Source: a virus. Taken from it: 25,907 nucleotides of DNA. The notes beneath the pieces are model-generated. The model saw only the letters and a list, made by a program, of their open reading frames with translations. It ran no database searches and was not told the origin of the DNA. Made by a program: the position numbers and the translations under genes. The DNA lies in IMG/VR virus record IMGVR_UViG_3300025508_000133, positions 1-25,907 of that record; one strand, given 5' to 3'. Each line of letters starts with the position of its first letter. The first letter of the stretch is position 1. Shown here in pieces: positions 5,871-12,741 of the stretch.

Positions 5871-6082
5871 TGTTTCATACTAATCAAGTCTTTAAACGCA
5901 ACGATAGCGAAGATACTTTTACTTATTTCTACAACCGAACTCGCGATACCTTTACTACACGTTTTGAGTTCCTCGCAATGAAGGGTGACACTGATATGAT
6001 TATAGTCGACAAGACTAATACTGCACAAGATGTCGATATCCTTTTCAACGCAATCTACGGAGACGAACAATATGCAATTTAA
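5870..6082 (+). CDS. Hypothetical phage protein
   Basis: This is a 70-residue protein that I do not recognise. It starts MFHTNQVFKRND and is rich in Phe, Thr and Asp, with alternating hydrophobic residues that suggest a beta sheet (FTYFYNRTRDTFTTRFEFLAM written as two adjacent hairpin strands), then an acidic helix. The start is coupled by TAATG to the 47-residue gene before it. Its final 11 bases overlap the next gene. It has no cysteine, signal peptide or membrane segment, and is part of the short early-gene run. Confidence 0.62.
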   Translation: MFHTNQVFKRNDSEDTFTYFYNRTRDTFTTRFEFLAMKGDTDMIIVDKTNTAQDVDILFNAIYGDEQYAI

Positions 6083-6509
6083 AAATGGCGACAAGGTGAT
6101 ACCTCATCCAGGCGTTGGTTCACAAGACTGGGGCATCCGAGAGGTTGTTGACGCTAAACCACAACCTTCTTTGTTCGGTAACGTGCCTTGTATCATTGTC
6201 AGACCTGTACTGAACCCCGGTATGACGTACTACTCCGGTACGACGTACTACTCCAGAGAGACGTACTTGGTTCCGGTAGATCACCTTGAACTGTTACGTG
6301 ATGAAGATGTCTCTGTTGAGAGTCTTGAACGTCTTATGTATGAATACTATTCTTACTTCCCCGGCGGTCATTCGATGACTGATGACCATAGTGTCTACCA
6401 GAAGGGTGTTAGAATGTGGGAAGCCATCCGTAGTATGTCTACTCTGGTGGGTGAGGGAATCATGGGCGAGATACATACTAAACTACGTTCAAAAGGTCGC
6501 ATCATATGA
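6072..6509 (+). CDS. Hypothetical protein with KOW/SH3-like opening
   Basis: The chosen start at 6072 gives 145 residues. It has GGAGA at 6059-6063 as ribosome site and puts the conserved-looking NGDKVIPHPGVGS at the N-terminus. The frame is open to 6030, but that part overlaps the previous gene and has no ribosome site. The opening resembles KOW/CarD-type barrels (GDKV, glycine turn, then a strand ending in VRPV), which often bind RNA polymerase or RNA; this is only a resemblance. Residues ~52-66 contain a tandem duplication (TYYSGT TYYSRE TY) encoded by an 18-base direct repeat. The C-terminal half is helical. An ATGA overlap couples it to dCMP deaminase. Confidence 0.65.
   Translation: MQFKNGDKVIPHPGVGSQDWGIREVVDAKPQPSLFGNVPCIIVRPVLNPGMTYYSGTTYYSRETYLVPVDHLELLRDEDVSVESLERLMYEYYSYFPGGHSMTDDHSVYQKGVRMWEAIRSMSTLVGEGIMGEIHTKLRSKGRII
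6224..6266 (+). repeat. 18-base tandem repeat inside a gene, 2.4 copies
   Basis: GACGTACTACTCCGGTAC (6224-6241) is followed by GACGTACTACTCCAGAGA (6242-6259) and a partial GACGTAC (6260-6266). The unit is 6 codons, so the duplication is in frame and adds TYYSxx to the encoded protein. Confidence 0.85.
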
Positions 6510-6991
6510 AAAAGAAGTATCTATCTTACTACATGGAAATTGCCCGCACTACTGCGGGTCTCAGTACTGCACTCAAGGCGAAGGTCGGTGCGGTAATTGT
6601 TAAAGACAATCGCATCATCTCCACTGGGTACAATGGTACGCCATCTGGTTGGGATAACAACTGCGAAGAGTGGTACCAATACCCCGAGGTCAACTGGACA
6701 GTTGCTGGTGAGGATAAGGATGTGTATGGTGAGTATAGATCTAAACCTGAAGTACTTCACGCAGAAGCAAATGCAATCACTAAACTTGCAAAGTCTACTG
6801 AGTCGGGAGAAGGTGCAACATTGTTTACGACACATCTACCATGTATCGAGTGTGCTAAGTTATTGTTCCAGTCAGGTATCAACACGGTCTATTATGATAT
6901 ACCTTACCGTGCGTCTAAAGGATGTGGTGAGGACTTCTTGATCAAGAGTGGAGTTGTTTTAAAACAGTTGGGGGGGAATGATGAAAGATAA
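6506..6991 (+). CDS. cd: dCMP deaminase
   Basis: This 161-residue zinc enzyme converts dCMP to dUMP, feeding dTMP synthesis during phage replication. The catalytic motif HAEANAI (residues 85-91) supplies the zinc ligand His85 and the proton-shuttling Glu87. LPCIECAK (111-118) supplies Cys113 and Cys116. The substrate-site motif GYNGTPSGWDN (41-51) is typical of the deoxycytidylate deaminase family. Length is close to that of T4 Cd (193) and bacterial homologues. The start overlaps the upstream stop (ATGA), and Lys-rich MKKKYL follows. No thymidylate synthase is in the window. It could also use dCTP as an effector, as in T4, but this cannot be read here. Confidence 0.93.
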   Translation: MKKKYLSYYMEIARTTAGLSTALKAKVGAVIVKDNRIISTGYNGTPSGWDNNCEEWYQYPEVNWTVAGEDKDVYGEYRSKPEVLHAEANAITKLAKSTESGEGATLFTTHLPCIECAKLLFQSGINTVYYDIPYRASKGCGEDFLIKSGVVLKQLGGNDER

Positions 6992-7136
6992 TATGAAACG
7001 TTTCTTTTTTAGGTATGGTGTGGTGTATCCTATTGCCTTTGTGTGGGACTTAGTATATACTTTAATAACTGGGATCTACAAAGGTGCATCTTGGATAGAT
7101 CGCGTTGGTGGTGAATACTTGGAGCGTAAGTTATGA
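6981..7136 (+). CDS. Small membrane-associated hypothetical protein
   Basis: This 51-residue ORF begins MKDNMKRFFFRYG and has a hydrophobic stretch VVYPIAFVWDLVYTLITGIY (residues 14-33), broken by one Asp, with positive residues before it. That fits a short inner-membrane or membrane-surface peptide. A run of seven G (6970-6976) is a strong ribosome site for ATG 6981 (ATG 6978 is in the same frame). It overlaps the dCMP deaminase end and ends in an ATGA junction with the next gene (7133-7136). The function is unknown. The hydrophobic stretch is long enough to span a membrane once, but the Asp makes this uncertain. Confidence 0.6.
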   Translation: MKDNMKRFFFRYGVVYPIAFVWDLVYTLITGIYKGASWIDRVGGEYLERKL

Positions 7137-7723
7137 ACATATTTTATCTTGATCCAGATCCGATGACATGTGCAGAACAACACTGCGACAAACATGTTGT
7201 TAAAATGATTATCGAATATGCACAGTTGATGTCTACTGCACATCGCATGATCGATGGTCATGAGTGGGAAGGTCGTACTACCAAGGGTCATCGTATCCGT
7301 AGGTTCTTTCACCCTGACCCCATGGCGAATGAAACATTGTACAAGGCGTGTCACATCAATCACCCATCTGCAAAATGGGTACGTGAGTCTGCTGCAAACT
7401 ATAACTGGTTGTACGAGATGTGGATCAATCTATGTCACGAGTACACTCACCGATATGGTCGTCGCCATCTGACACAGTTCAAACTAGAACATATGTTGTT
7501 GATCCCGCCCATGAATATCAATGTGGATAAAAGATTCACTCAACCTACACCTGCGATGGCACAGTTTCCTCATTGTATTGTAGCGGGTGACTCTCTTACG
7601 TCCTATCGACAGTTTTACTTTGAAGATAAATACGCCTTTGCGAAGTGGACTAATCGTTCAAAACCTGAGTGGTGGAGTAAGTATGAATGGGAAAGGGGAC
7701 AAACCGAGACCGTACTCGGTTGA
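7133..7723 (+). CDS. Conserved phage protein of unknown function
   Basis: This 196-residue protein has an N-terminus, MNIFYLDPDPMTCAEQHCDKH, followed by VVKMIIEYAQLMSTAHR, that I recognise as a pattern common in phage genomes without a known function. Other conserved-looking parts are HPSAKWVRES (about 77-86), the WLYEMW helix, and a C-terminal SYRQFYFEDKYAFAKW then WWSKYEW. It is rich in His, Trp and Tyr, mostly helical, with no signal peptide. The His and Cys clusters near the N-terminus could bind metal. It starts within the stop of the 51-residue gene (ATGA), and its 3' end overlaps the next gene by 41 bases. I do not assign a role. Confidence 0.75.
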   Translation: MNIFYLDPDPMTCAEQHCDKHVVKMIIEYAQLMSTAHRMIDGHEWEGRTTKGHRIRRFFHPDPMANETLYKACHINHPSAKWVRESAANYNWLYEMWINLCHEYTHRYGRRHLTQFKLEHMLLIPPMNINVDKRFTQPTPAMAQFPHCIVAGDSLTSYRQFYFEDKYAFAKWTNRSKPEWWSKYEWERGQTETVLG

Positions 7724-7886
7724 TACAGAAACAATGTCATCTAATTGGGCACGTATATACGGTGATCCACCGAAACCCGAGACCGTATGGTGGCAACACC
7801 AGTGTGAAGTTTCGGGGTGTAAATTGAAGTTACTGGTTACTGAACAGTGTAACTTCTGTAGTTTAAATTATGAGGGAAGTGAGTAA
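7683..7886 (+). CDS. Small putative zinc-binding phage protein
   Basis: This 67-residue protein starts MNGKGDKPRPYSVDTE. The N-terminal GKGDKPRP motif is familiar from many short phage proteins of unknown function and decides the start at 7683, although the frame is open to 7587. NWARIYGDPPKP follows. The C-terminal half has four cysteines, Cys41, Cys46, Cys56 and Cys59 (C-x4-C ... C-x2-C), consistent with a small zinc ribbon. GGAG lies just upstream as the ribosome site. The gene overlaps the upstream gene by 41 bases and the downstream gene by one (TAATG). It may bind nucleic acid or protein; this is inference. Confidence 0.7.
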   Translation: MNGKGDKPRPYSVDTETMSSNWARIYGDPPKPETVWWQHQCEVSGCKLKLLVTEQCNFCSLNYEGSE

Positions 7887-8611
7887 TGTCAACATTAAAG
7901 ATTACTGGATTCAATACTAAGGTTAAGAAAAAGAAGAAGACCATAGCTCGCCGTCAGATCAAGACTTTGATCCCTGCACCTAAGTGGGATGAGTTGAAGA
8001 AGGCACAGACCGAAGAAGATCAGATGGCCGCATTCAAAGCATGTGAGGCATTTGTCCACAGTGAAGTGACCGAGAAAGAGTGGTTGCACTCTATGAAGAA
8101 GTGGATTCGTGATCACTCAGAGTTTAATGTGGACTACCGAGCGTTACCTGACATATACATAGTCAGTGTTGCCAAACATGGTTGGAAGGCAATCAAGTTA
8201 GGTTTTATGCCTGATGAGTATCGAGAGTCCCTGCGTAAGATTCTAGTACCGATGTATGAACGTGCAGATCACATTCGTGCGACTATGCACCGAGAGACTC
8301 CGATTCATCCGTCACTGAAGAATCTTGAGGAGGGTCACAGACTACACCCAGACAAGGTCAGACAGTGGCTTACTGCGTGGAAGGATGCAAAGGATCCTAG
8401 TCCTATCGCGAAGATGTACGTCGCCAACATGCAAACCTATTTCCGGACTGGTTGTTGGCAGGATGATTGTTACGGACTAAACCGTGATCGAAAGATCACA
8501 CCAATCAGTATCGCCCTCGCGTATGACAGTAAAGGCGAAGTCAAACGAACTATAGGAGTATACTATTCTGATATCTGTAAAGTATGGAAAGGTGAAGGAA
8601 GTGACGAATGA
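7886..8611 (+). CDS. Hypothetical phage protein with basic N-terminus
   Basis: This 241-residue protein opens with a strongly basic tail (VKKKKKTIARRQIK, residues 13-26) and then a largely helical body. No known catalytic motif is clear. A tryptophan- and charge-rich centre (EKEWLHSMKKWIRDH) is followed by HPSLKNLEEGHRLHPDKV and a C-terminal beta-like part (ITPISIALAYDSKGEVKRTI). The basic tail suggests contact with DNA or RNA. It lies between a small zinc-ribbon protein and gp33, in a region of regulatory and nucleotide genes. I do not recognise the family. Confidence 0.7.
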   Translation: MSTLKITGFNTKVKKKKKTIARRQIKTLIPAPKWDELKKAQTEEDQMAAFKACEAFVHSEVTEKEWLHSMKKWIRDHSEFNVDYRALPDIYIVSVAKHGWKAIKLGFMPDEYRESLRKILVPMYERADHIRATMHRETPIHPSLKNLEEGHRLHPDKVRQWLTAWKDAKDPSPIAKMYVANMQTYFRTGCWQDDCYGLNRDRKITPISIALAYDSKGEVKRTIGVYYSDICKVWKGEGSDE

Positions 8612-8846
8612 TACTGAACTTAAAGATGTGGTAATGACCAAGAAACGTTTCCAAACAATGATTGAAGAAGTTGTTTTGAAACATCGTTGTAATTACCTTG
8701 ACGCAATTATTTACCTATGTGAGAGATTCACAATCGAACCTGAAGACGCCAAGAAGTATATCAGTCCGGTGATCAAGGGTAAACTAGAGGCAGATGCAAA
8801 ACGTCTCCGGTATATCCAACAGGACGATTCGGTCTTACCCATATAG
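8592..8846 (+). CDS. 33: Late transcription co-activator gp33
   Basis: The 84-residue product resembles T4 gp33, which bridges RNA polymerase (beta flap) and the sliding clamp to activate late promoters. The core, MIEEVVLKHRCNYLDAIIYL continuing into a CERFTIEPEDAKKYI segment, matches the T4 pattern of a YLEA helix, then a short loop with IPE, then KFIPSGI, here YISPVIKGKLEADAKRL. T4 gp33 is 112 residues, so this is a shorter marine-type form. The T4 clamp-binding tail (LDFLL) is replaced by DDSVLPI. The start is uncertain: GTG 8592, GTG 8601 and ATG 8634 are possible, and the first keeps the overlap with the upstream gene. Two TATAAATA late promoters downstream agree with the call. Confidence 0.72.
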   Translation: MKEVTNDTELKDVVMTKKRFQTMIEEVVLKHRCNYLDAIIYLCERFTIEPEDAKKYISPVIKGKLEADAKRLRYIQQDDSVLPI

Positions 8847-8857
8847 AAGGAGAATCC

Positions 8858-9931
8858 ATGAAGTACACGTTTACAAGCGAGAGTGTTAGTGCAGGTCATC
8901 CTGATAAGGTTGCCGATGCAATCTCGGATGCAATCGCTACCTATCTAATCGACTATAAGAAAGAGAATCGTGCTGCGGTCGAGACGATGGTTACTACCAA
9001 CTCAGTCACTGTTGCGGGAGAGTATCGTTCTAACAAGAGTCTCGAAGACTGTGAAACGATCGCTCGTGACGTTGTGAAAGAAATTGGTTATGAACAGGAA
9101 GGTTTTCACTGGGAGACCTTTGACTTCACCAACCATCTTCATGGACAGAGTTCTGATATCGCAATGGGTACGGACGACTTTGGTGCAGGTGATCAGGGTC
9201 TGATGTTTGGTTATGCCTGTAAGGAAACCAAAGAGTATATGCCCCTTGCAATCTCCTTGAGTCATGAGATTTTGAAGAACGTAACTAAAACTCTCCCTTA
9301 TGGCCCTGATGCGAAGGCACAGGTTTCTGTAGACTATGACGATATTGGTAAACCTGTACGAGTCAGTAAGGTTGTCTGTAGTGTTCAACACAAAGAGACC
9401 CAGAGTATTAGTTCGGTACGTAACATCGTACAGGGGTGCATTGAACGCATTCTAGAGGGTTGGGTGGACATTGATACCGAGTATCTGATCAACCCCACTG
9501 GTCAGTTCATCATTGGTGGGCCTGATGGTGATGCGGGTCTGACAGGGCGTAAGATCATTGTTGATACCTATGGTGGATACTGTCCTCACGGTGGTGGTGC
9601 GTTCTCCGGTAAGGACTGTACTAAGGTAGATCGGTCTGGTGCATACATGGCACGTTATATCGCAAAGAATATAGTACATGAGTTCGGGTTAGAGAACTGT
9701 ACTGTTCAGTTGAGTTATGCGATCGGTGTTAAAGAACCCACCAGTCTGTACGTCTATGCAGATGGCAAAGTCCGTGACGACCTCGTAGAAGAGATTAGAA
9801 GTAAGGTTGACCTTACACCCGAGGGAATCATAGATCGGTTTAAACTCTTCTCTAGAGACCTTACCCTCATGACAAACTATGGTCACTTTGGCAACAAGGA
9901 TCTGCCATGGGAGAAACTTGACCTCTTCTAG
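8858..9931 (+). CDS. metK: S-adenosylmethionine synthetase
   Basis: This 357-residue enzyme makes SAM from methionine and ATP, releasing phosphate and pyrophosphate. All core motifs are visible: GHPDKVADAISDA (residues 13-25) with the catalytic His14 and Lys17; GAGDQGLMFGYA (109-120), the hexapeptide region; GPDGDAGLTGRKIIVDTYGG (221-240); and FSGKDCTKVDRSGAYMARYI (249-268) with phosphate-binding Lys and Arg. Length is slightly below the ~384 of bacterial MetK, and nothing essential seems lost. AGAAGGAGA five bases before the ATG is the strongest ribosome site in the region and suggests high expression. A phage-borne MetK is an auxiliary metabolic gene. It may support methylation (the FkbM protein here) or offset SAM shortage; its actual use is not shown. 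Confidence 0.96.
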   Translation: MKYTFTSESVSAGHPDKVADAISDAIATYLIDYKKENRAAVETMVTTNSVTVAGEYRSNKSLEDCETIARDVVKEIGYEQEGFHWETFDFTNHLHGQSSDIAMGTDDFGAGDQGLMFGYACKETKEYMPLAISLSHEILKNVTKTLPYGPDAKAQVSVDYDDIGKPVRVSKVVCSVQHKETQSISSVRNIVQGCIERILEGWVDIDTEYLINPTGQFIIGGPDGDAGLTGRKIIVDTYGGYCPHGGGAFSGKDCTKVDRSGAYMARYIAKNIVHEFGLENCTVQLSYAIGVKEPTSLYVYADGKVRDDLVEEIRSKVDLTPEGIIDRFKLFSRDLTLMTNYGHFGNKDLPWEKLDLF

Positions 9932-9965
9932 AAAGGCACTGTTACCCTATGGTACCAGTTCAAAT

Positions 9966-10283
9966 ATGCCCGCGATTGAGTTACCGGACAATGATATGTT
10001 CCTATCTCAACGCGGGTCTCTTGCACGTAATTACTTTGAAAACAAAATAGATCTCATTAATGATGAATACCGAAAACTTGTGGAGCTTGCCAAGTTGAAC
10101 GAATTGATATATACTGCATCTTATAACTTCACACCTCGGGTAGGAGTGGAGTACCATCTTTACCGTATTAACGGTAAGGTGATTCTAAGTCTGATTGAAC
10201 CTGAACGTTGGGATCAAGAGTTCTTAGGGTCATTTGTATTTACTGCGGATTCTGTCTGGCAACCCTTGCCAACTGGTATCTAA
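9966..10283 (+). CDS. DUF2452-like phage protein
   Basis: From ATG 9966 this is a 105-residue protein. The pattern RNYFENKIDLINDEYRKLVE, then LNELIYTASYNFTPRVG, then YHLYR, then LSLIEPERW and FVFTADSVW matches what I know of DUF2452 proteins, which are short, common in marine phages and bacteria, and lack a known function. The start is ambiguous: the frame stays open upstream, and LLPYGTSSN before the Met looks like family sequence too, so a non-ATG start just after metK (for example CTG 9939) is possible. ATG 9966 lacks a good ribosome site. It lies 34 bases after metK and before the gp32 promoter, whose -35 overlaps its 3' end. Confidence 0.65.
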   Translation: MPAIELPDNDMFLSQRGSLARNYFENKIDLINDEYRKLVELAKLNELIYTASYNFTPRVGVEYHLYRINGKVILSLIEPERWDQEFLGSFVFTADSVWQPLPTGI

Positions 10284-10294
10284 AGTGATACAAT
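10266..10294 (+). promoter_or_regulatory. Sigma70-like promoter for gene 32
   Basis: TTGCCA (10266-10271) and TACAAT (10289-10294) are separated by 17 bases, with one mismatch to consensus in each hexamer. It lacks the CAAAACATGA spacer of the other promoters. The -35 lies in the last codons of the upstream gene. It would give gp32 a leader of about 62 bases. Confidence 0.6.
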
Positions 10295-10300
10295 ATACAC

Positions 10301-10358
10301 TAGTCACGCATACTGTGACGACTAATAAACTAGAAACTATACATTGTATACAAGGAAA
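10301..10358 (+). promoter_or_regulatory. Structured gp32 mRNA leader, possible autogenous operator
   Basis: A hairpin GTCAC-N7-GTGAC (10303-10319) is followed by an A/U-rich stretch, a perfect palindrome TTGTATACAA (10344-10353) and the ribosome site AAGGAAA (10352-10358). T4 gene 32 is translationally repressed by its own protein through a leader structure and an unstructured A/U-rich tract. The same design is inferred here from layout only. Four loop bases (ATAC, 10310-10313) could pair with GTAT at 10346-10349. Confidence 0.4.
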
Positions 10359-10363
10359 TAAAT

Positions 10364-11251
10364 ATGTCTTTTGCAAATCTAAAACGTAACCGTAGTTCAA
10401 TTGGCGACCTAGTTGCCGCCGCCACCCCCGAAACCAAGTCAGACAAGAAGTCCTATAAGGATGATCGTCAGTGGAAACCAACTGTTGATAAAGCAGGTAA
10501 TGGTTATGCTGTAGTTCGTTTCCTTCCGGGTCTTGATGGTAACGTACCTTTCGTGCGATACTGGGATCATGGTTTTAAAGGGCCTACCGGTCAATGGTAC
10601 ATCGAACGATCTTTGACTTCTATTGGTCAACAAGATCCAGTATCAGAAATGAACAGTGAGTTATGGGCAACTGAGACTGATGACAATCGTGCGATCGTTC
10701 GCGAACGTAAACGTCGTCTGCACTATGTTGCTAACATTATTGTTGAGTCCGATCCATCTAACCCTGAGAATGAAGGTAAAGTATTCCTTTATACTTTCGG
10801 TAAGAAGATCTTTGATAAGGTCATGGACATGATGCAACCACAATTCCAAGATGAAGAACCAGTAAATCCGTTCGACTTCTGGGAAGGTGCATCGTTCAAG
10901 TTGAAGATTCGAAACGTTGAAGGATATCGTAACTACGATAAGTCTGAGTTCGCATCTCCAACCCCACTGTCAGAAGACGAAGCAGAGTTAGAGTCTGTCT
11001 ACGAAAAGTTGTATGATCTAAATGAGTTTACTGATCCTGCTTCTTACAAGACTTATGATGAGTTGAAGACTCGTCTTCAGATGGTACTTGGTGAGGTTCC
11101 AAGGGCGCAGATCCCGACAGTTCAGGCGGTAGCGCTGGAAGAAGTCCGTGACCCAGCGCCAATGCGATCCAGTGCTGCTCCAGAACCTCGGGTATCTGAA
11201 GGCGACGAAGATACGATGTCATTCTTCGCCAAACTCGCAAATGAAGACTAG
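10364..11251 (+). CDS. 32: Single-stranded DNA-binding protein gp32
   Basis: This 295-residue protein is the T4-type replication and recombination SSB. The N-terminal B region SFANLKRNRSS (2-12) carries the basic motif for cooperative self-binding. The core OB fold includes YAVVRFLPG, FVRYWDHGF and GQWYIERS, and the C-terminal acidic tail ends in EGDEDTMSFFAKLANED, the part used to recruit replication proteins. Unlike T4 gp32, which has a His-Cys3 zinc site, this protein has no cysteine at all: the region normally read as CPVCE is DPVSE (about residues 91-95). It has its own promoter and a structured leader. Its stop codon overlaps that of the convergent gene (CTAG, 11248-11251). Confidence 0.95.
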   Translation: MSFANLKRNRSSIGDLVAAATPETKSDKKSYKDDRQWKPTVDKAGNGYAVVRFLPGLDGNVPFVRYWDHGFKGPTGQWYIERSLTSIGQQDPVSEMNSELWATETDDNRAIVRERKRRLHYVANIIVESDPSNPENEGKVFLYTFGKKIFDKVMDMMQPQFQDEEPVNPFDFWEGASFKLKIRNVEGYRNYDKSEFASPTPLSEDEAELESVYEKLYDLNEFTDPASYKTYDELKTRLQMVLGEVPRAQIPTVQAVALEEVRDPAPMRSSAAPEPRVSEGDEDTMSFFAKLANED

Positions 11252-12741
11252 GACGCATAGGCACTCGCACGGGTGCCATTGTTAGAGGTTGGGGATCGCA
11301 TTGATCTCCGACCTTGAACAGACTGATTGACATTTGATTGATTGGAGGAGTTCACAGAGTTGTCTTGGATTATTACTGGGGCGCTCTGTGAACTACCTAC
11401 ATTAGTAACACTCTCTGTATTGATCGCATTCGTGATCGCATTCTCTTCATTAATTGCCTGTAGTGACTCTGCATTAAACTGTTGTCGTAACTTCTCAATG
11501 TTCTCCGTAGAGACTGTACTATCACTATTGGTCGTTTCACCACCTACACTTGAAACGTTGGATGTGTCACCACCACTACTATTGGATATGAATCCAATTC
11601 CACCCGGTGCTTCCATTCCTGCATAGTTGTACACCGAATCAGGAATAGGATTCAGTTGCATCGACCCACCACCAAGAGTTTTGCCGAACACTTCAAATGA
11701 AGGTATCTCAAACTTCAATGTATCTGCTTCAGGTAACACTGACCTGACTAGGTTTTTACCAAAGTCATCAAAGCTTATCTCACCTGTAAAAAGATCCTTT
11801 ACGTTGGTGAAGAGTGTGCCAAACCAGGCATTTATGCCATTCATAATGTCCCACACACCATCGATAATAGCATCACCAAGACCTGCGAAAGTAAAGGAGT
11901 CTAATGCTTTCTCTACACCATCAAATCCAAGTAAACCTGCAAACCAACTGATAATGTCTTTGGGTATGTCTAAGAAGATTGCAAAGAAGTCCACAACCGC
12001 TTTCTGGAGACCCTTCATTACCGCTTGAATCTTTCCACCAACCCCAAAGATATTGTCGCCAGATTTTCCAAGTTCCTCAGACACGTTCGTAAAGGTTTCA
12101 TATAACGCAACAAGAGGTACAGCGAATCTACCTAGTAGTTTACCAATACCCGCCAGTACTTTCACAAAAGGACTCTGCATCAACTTTGCACCGAACTCTG
12201 TGATTGGTGCCAACATCTTCTTGATGTTATCTACAATGCCTAAACCACTGGTTGATATTCCACCAAATAGACCAGATATCTTACTACCGATGTTCTTAAA
12301 GAAGTTTCCGATTGACTTGAGTTTATCACCGATGAATCCGAATATAGACTCTATTGGTTTGAAAACGTTTACCCTAAACATCTTCTTGGTCTGTTCAACA
12401 AAACCTTTAACAAAGTCTCTTGCGAATAATGCGAGTCCCGCACCTAAAGTGATGATAGGCATTTCAATGCCTTTGTACGCTTCTTCAGGTTTCAACTTCT
12501 CCTCGTCATCTTGAGGAGCAGGTACGAGTCCATCCCTTTTCTCACGGCGTGCCTCGTCCTCAAGTGCATATTGTTTACGCACAAGACCAAGGAACGTTTC
12601 GAACTGTTCGTTGAGTAACTCAAGACCCGCGAAACTGTCACCTTCCATCTCGATCAGAATGTTAGTCCTATCGACTAACCTACCGAGAGTTTCGTTGGTG
12701 TCCATTTGTTCGAGGACTACGTCTTCAAGTGTTATTGCCAT
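11248..12741 (-). CDS. Putative tail tape-measure / structural protein
   Basis: This 497-residue protein has an N-terminal helical, charged region (residues ~1-90), a hydrophobic Gly/Phe-rich middle (MPIITLGAGLALFARDF near 94-110; further segments to ~330), and a long Ser/Asn/Gln-rich C-terminus. The layout, with a long helical protein directly after a frameshifting pair of tail-assembly genes (gp26/gp51), is what a tape measure shows in other tailed phages. In T4 that role belongs to gp29 (590 residues), to which I see no clear motif match. The start overlaps the gp51-like ORF by 17 bases. Alternative: another virion or baseplate-hub protein. Its stop overlaps the gp32 stop tail to tail. Confidence 0.55.
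   Translation of the reverse strand: MAITLEDVVLEQMDTNETLGRLVDRTNILIEMEGDSFAGLELLNEQFETFLGLVRKQYALEDEARREKRDGLVPAPQDDEEKLKPEEAYKGIEMPIITLGAGLALFARDFVKGFVEQTKKMFRVNVFKPIESIFGFIGDKLKSIGNFFKNIGSKISGLFGGISTSGLGIVDNIKKMLAPITEFGAKLMQSPFVKVLAGIGKLLGRFAVPLVALYETFTNVSEELGKSGDNIFGVGGKIQAVMKGLQKAVVDFFAIFLDIPKDIISWFAGLLGFDGVEKALDSFTFAGLGDAIIDGVWDIMNGINAWFGTLFTNVKDLFTGEISFDDFGKNLVRSVLPEADTLKFEIPSFEVFGKTLGGGSMQLNPIPDSVYNYAGMEAPGGIGFISNSSGGDTSNVSSVGGETTNSDSTVSTENIEKLRQQFNAESLQAINEENAITNAINTESVTNVGSSQSAPVIIQDNSVNSSNQSNVNQSVQGRRSMRSPTSNNGTRASAYAS

Noticed and set aside
6030-6071. Upstream extension of the KOW-like gene to 6030
   Set aside because: It would overlap the previous gene by 53 bases with no ribosome site; ATG 6072 has GGAGA at the right distance.
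7133-7723. Calling the 196-residue protein a pyrimidine-dimer glycosylase
   Set aside because: I do not see the N-terminal Thr/Arg and Glu active-site pattern of T4 DenV, so a DNA-repair function would be a guess.
9002-9391. Minus-strand ORF of 129 codons inside metK
   Set aside because: metK is unambiguous in this segment, and the antisense product has no recognisable features.
11342-12514. Several plus-strand ORFs (94-153 codons) opposite the tape-measure candidate
   Set aside because: Ser/Pro-rich shadow translations of the minus-strand gene with no motifs; the minus-strand frame is continuous over 1494 bases and fits its operon.
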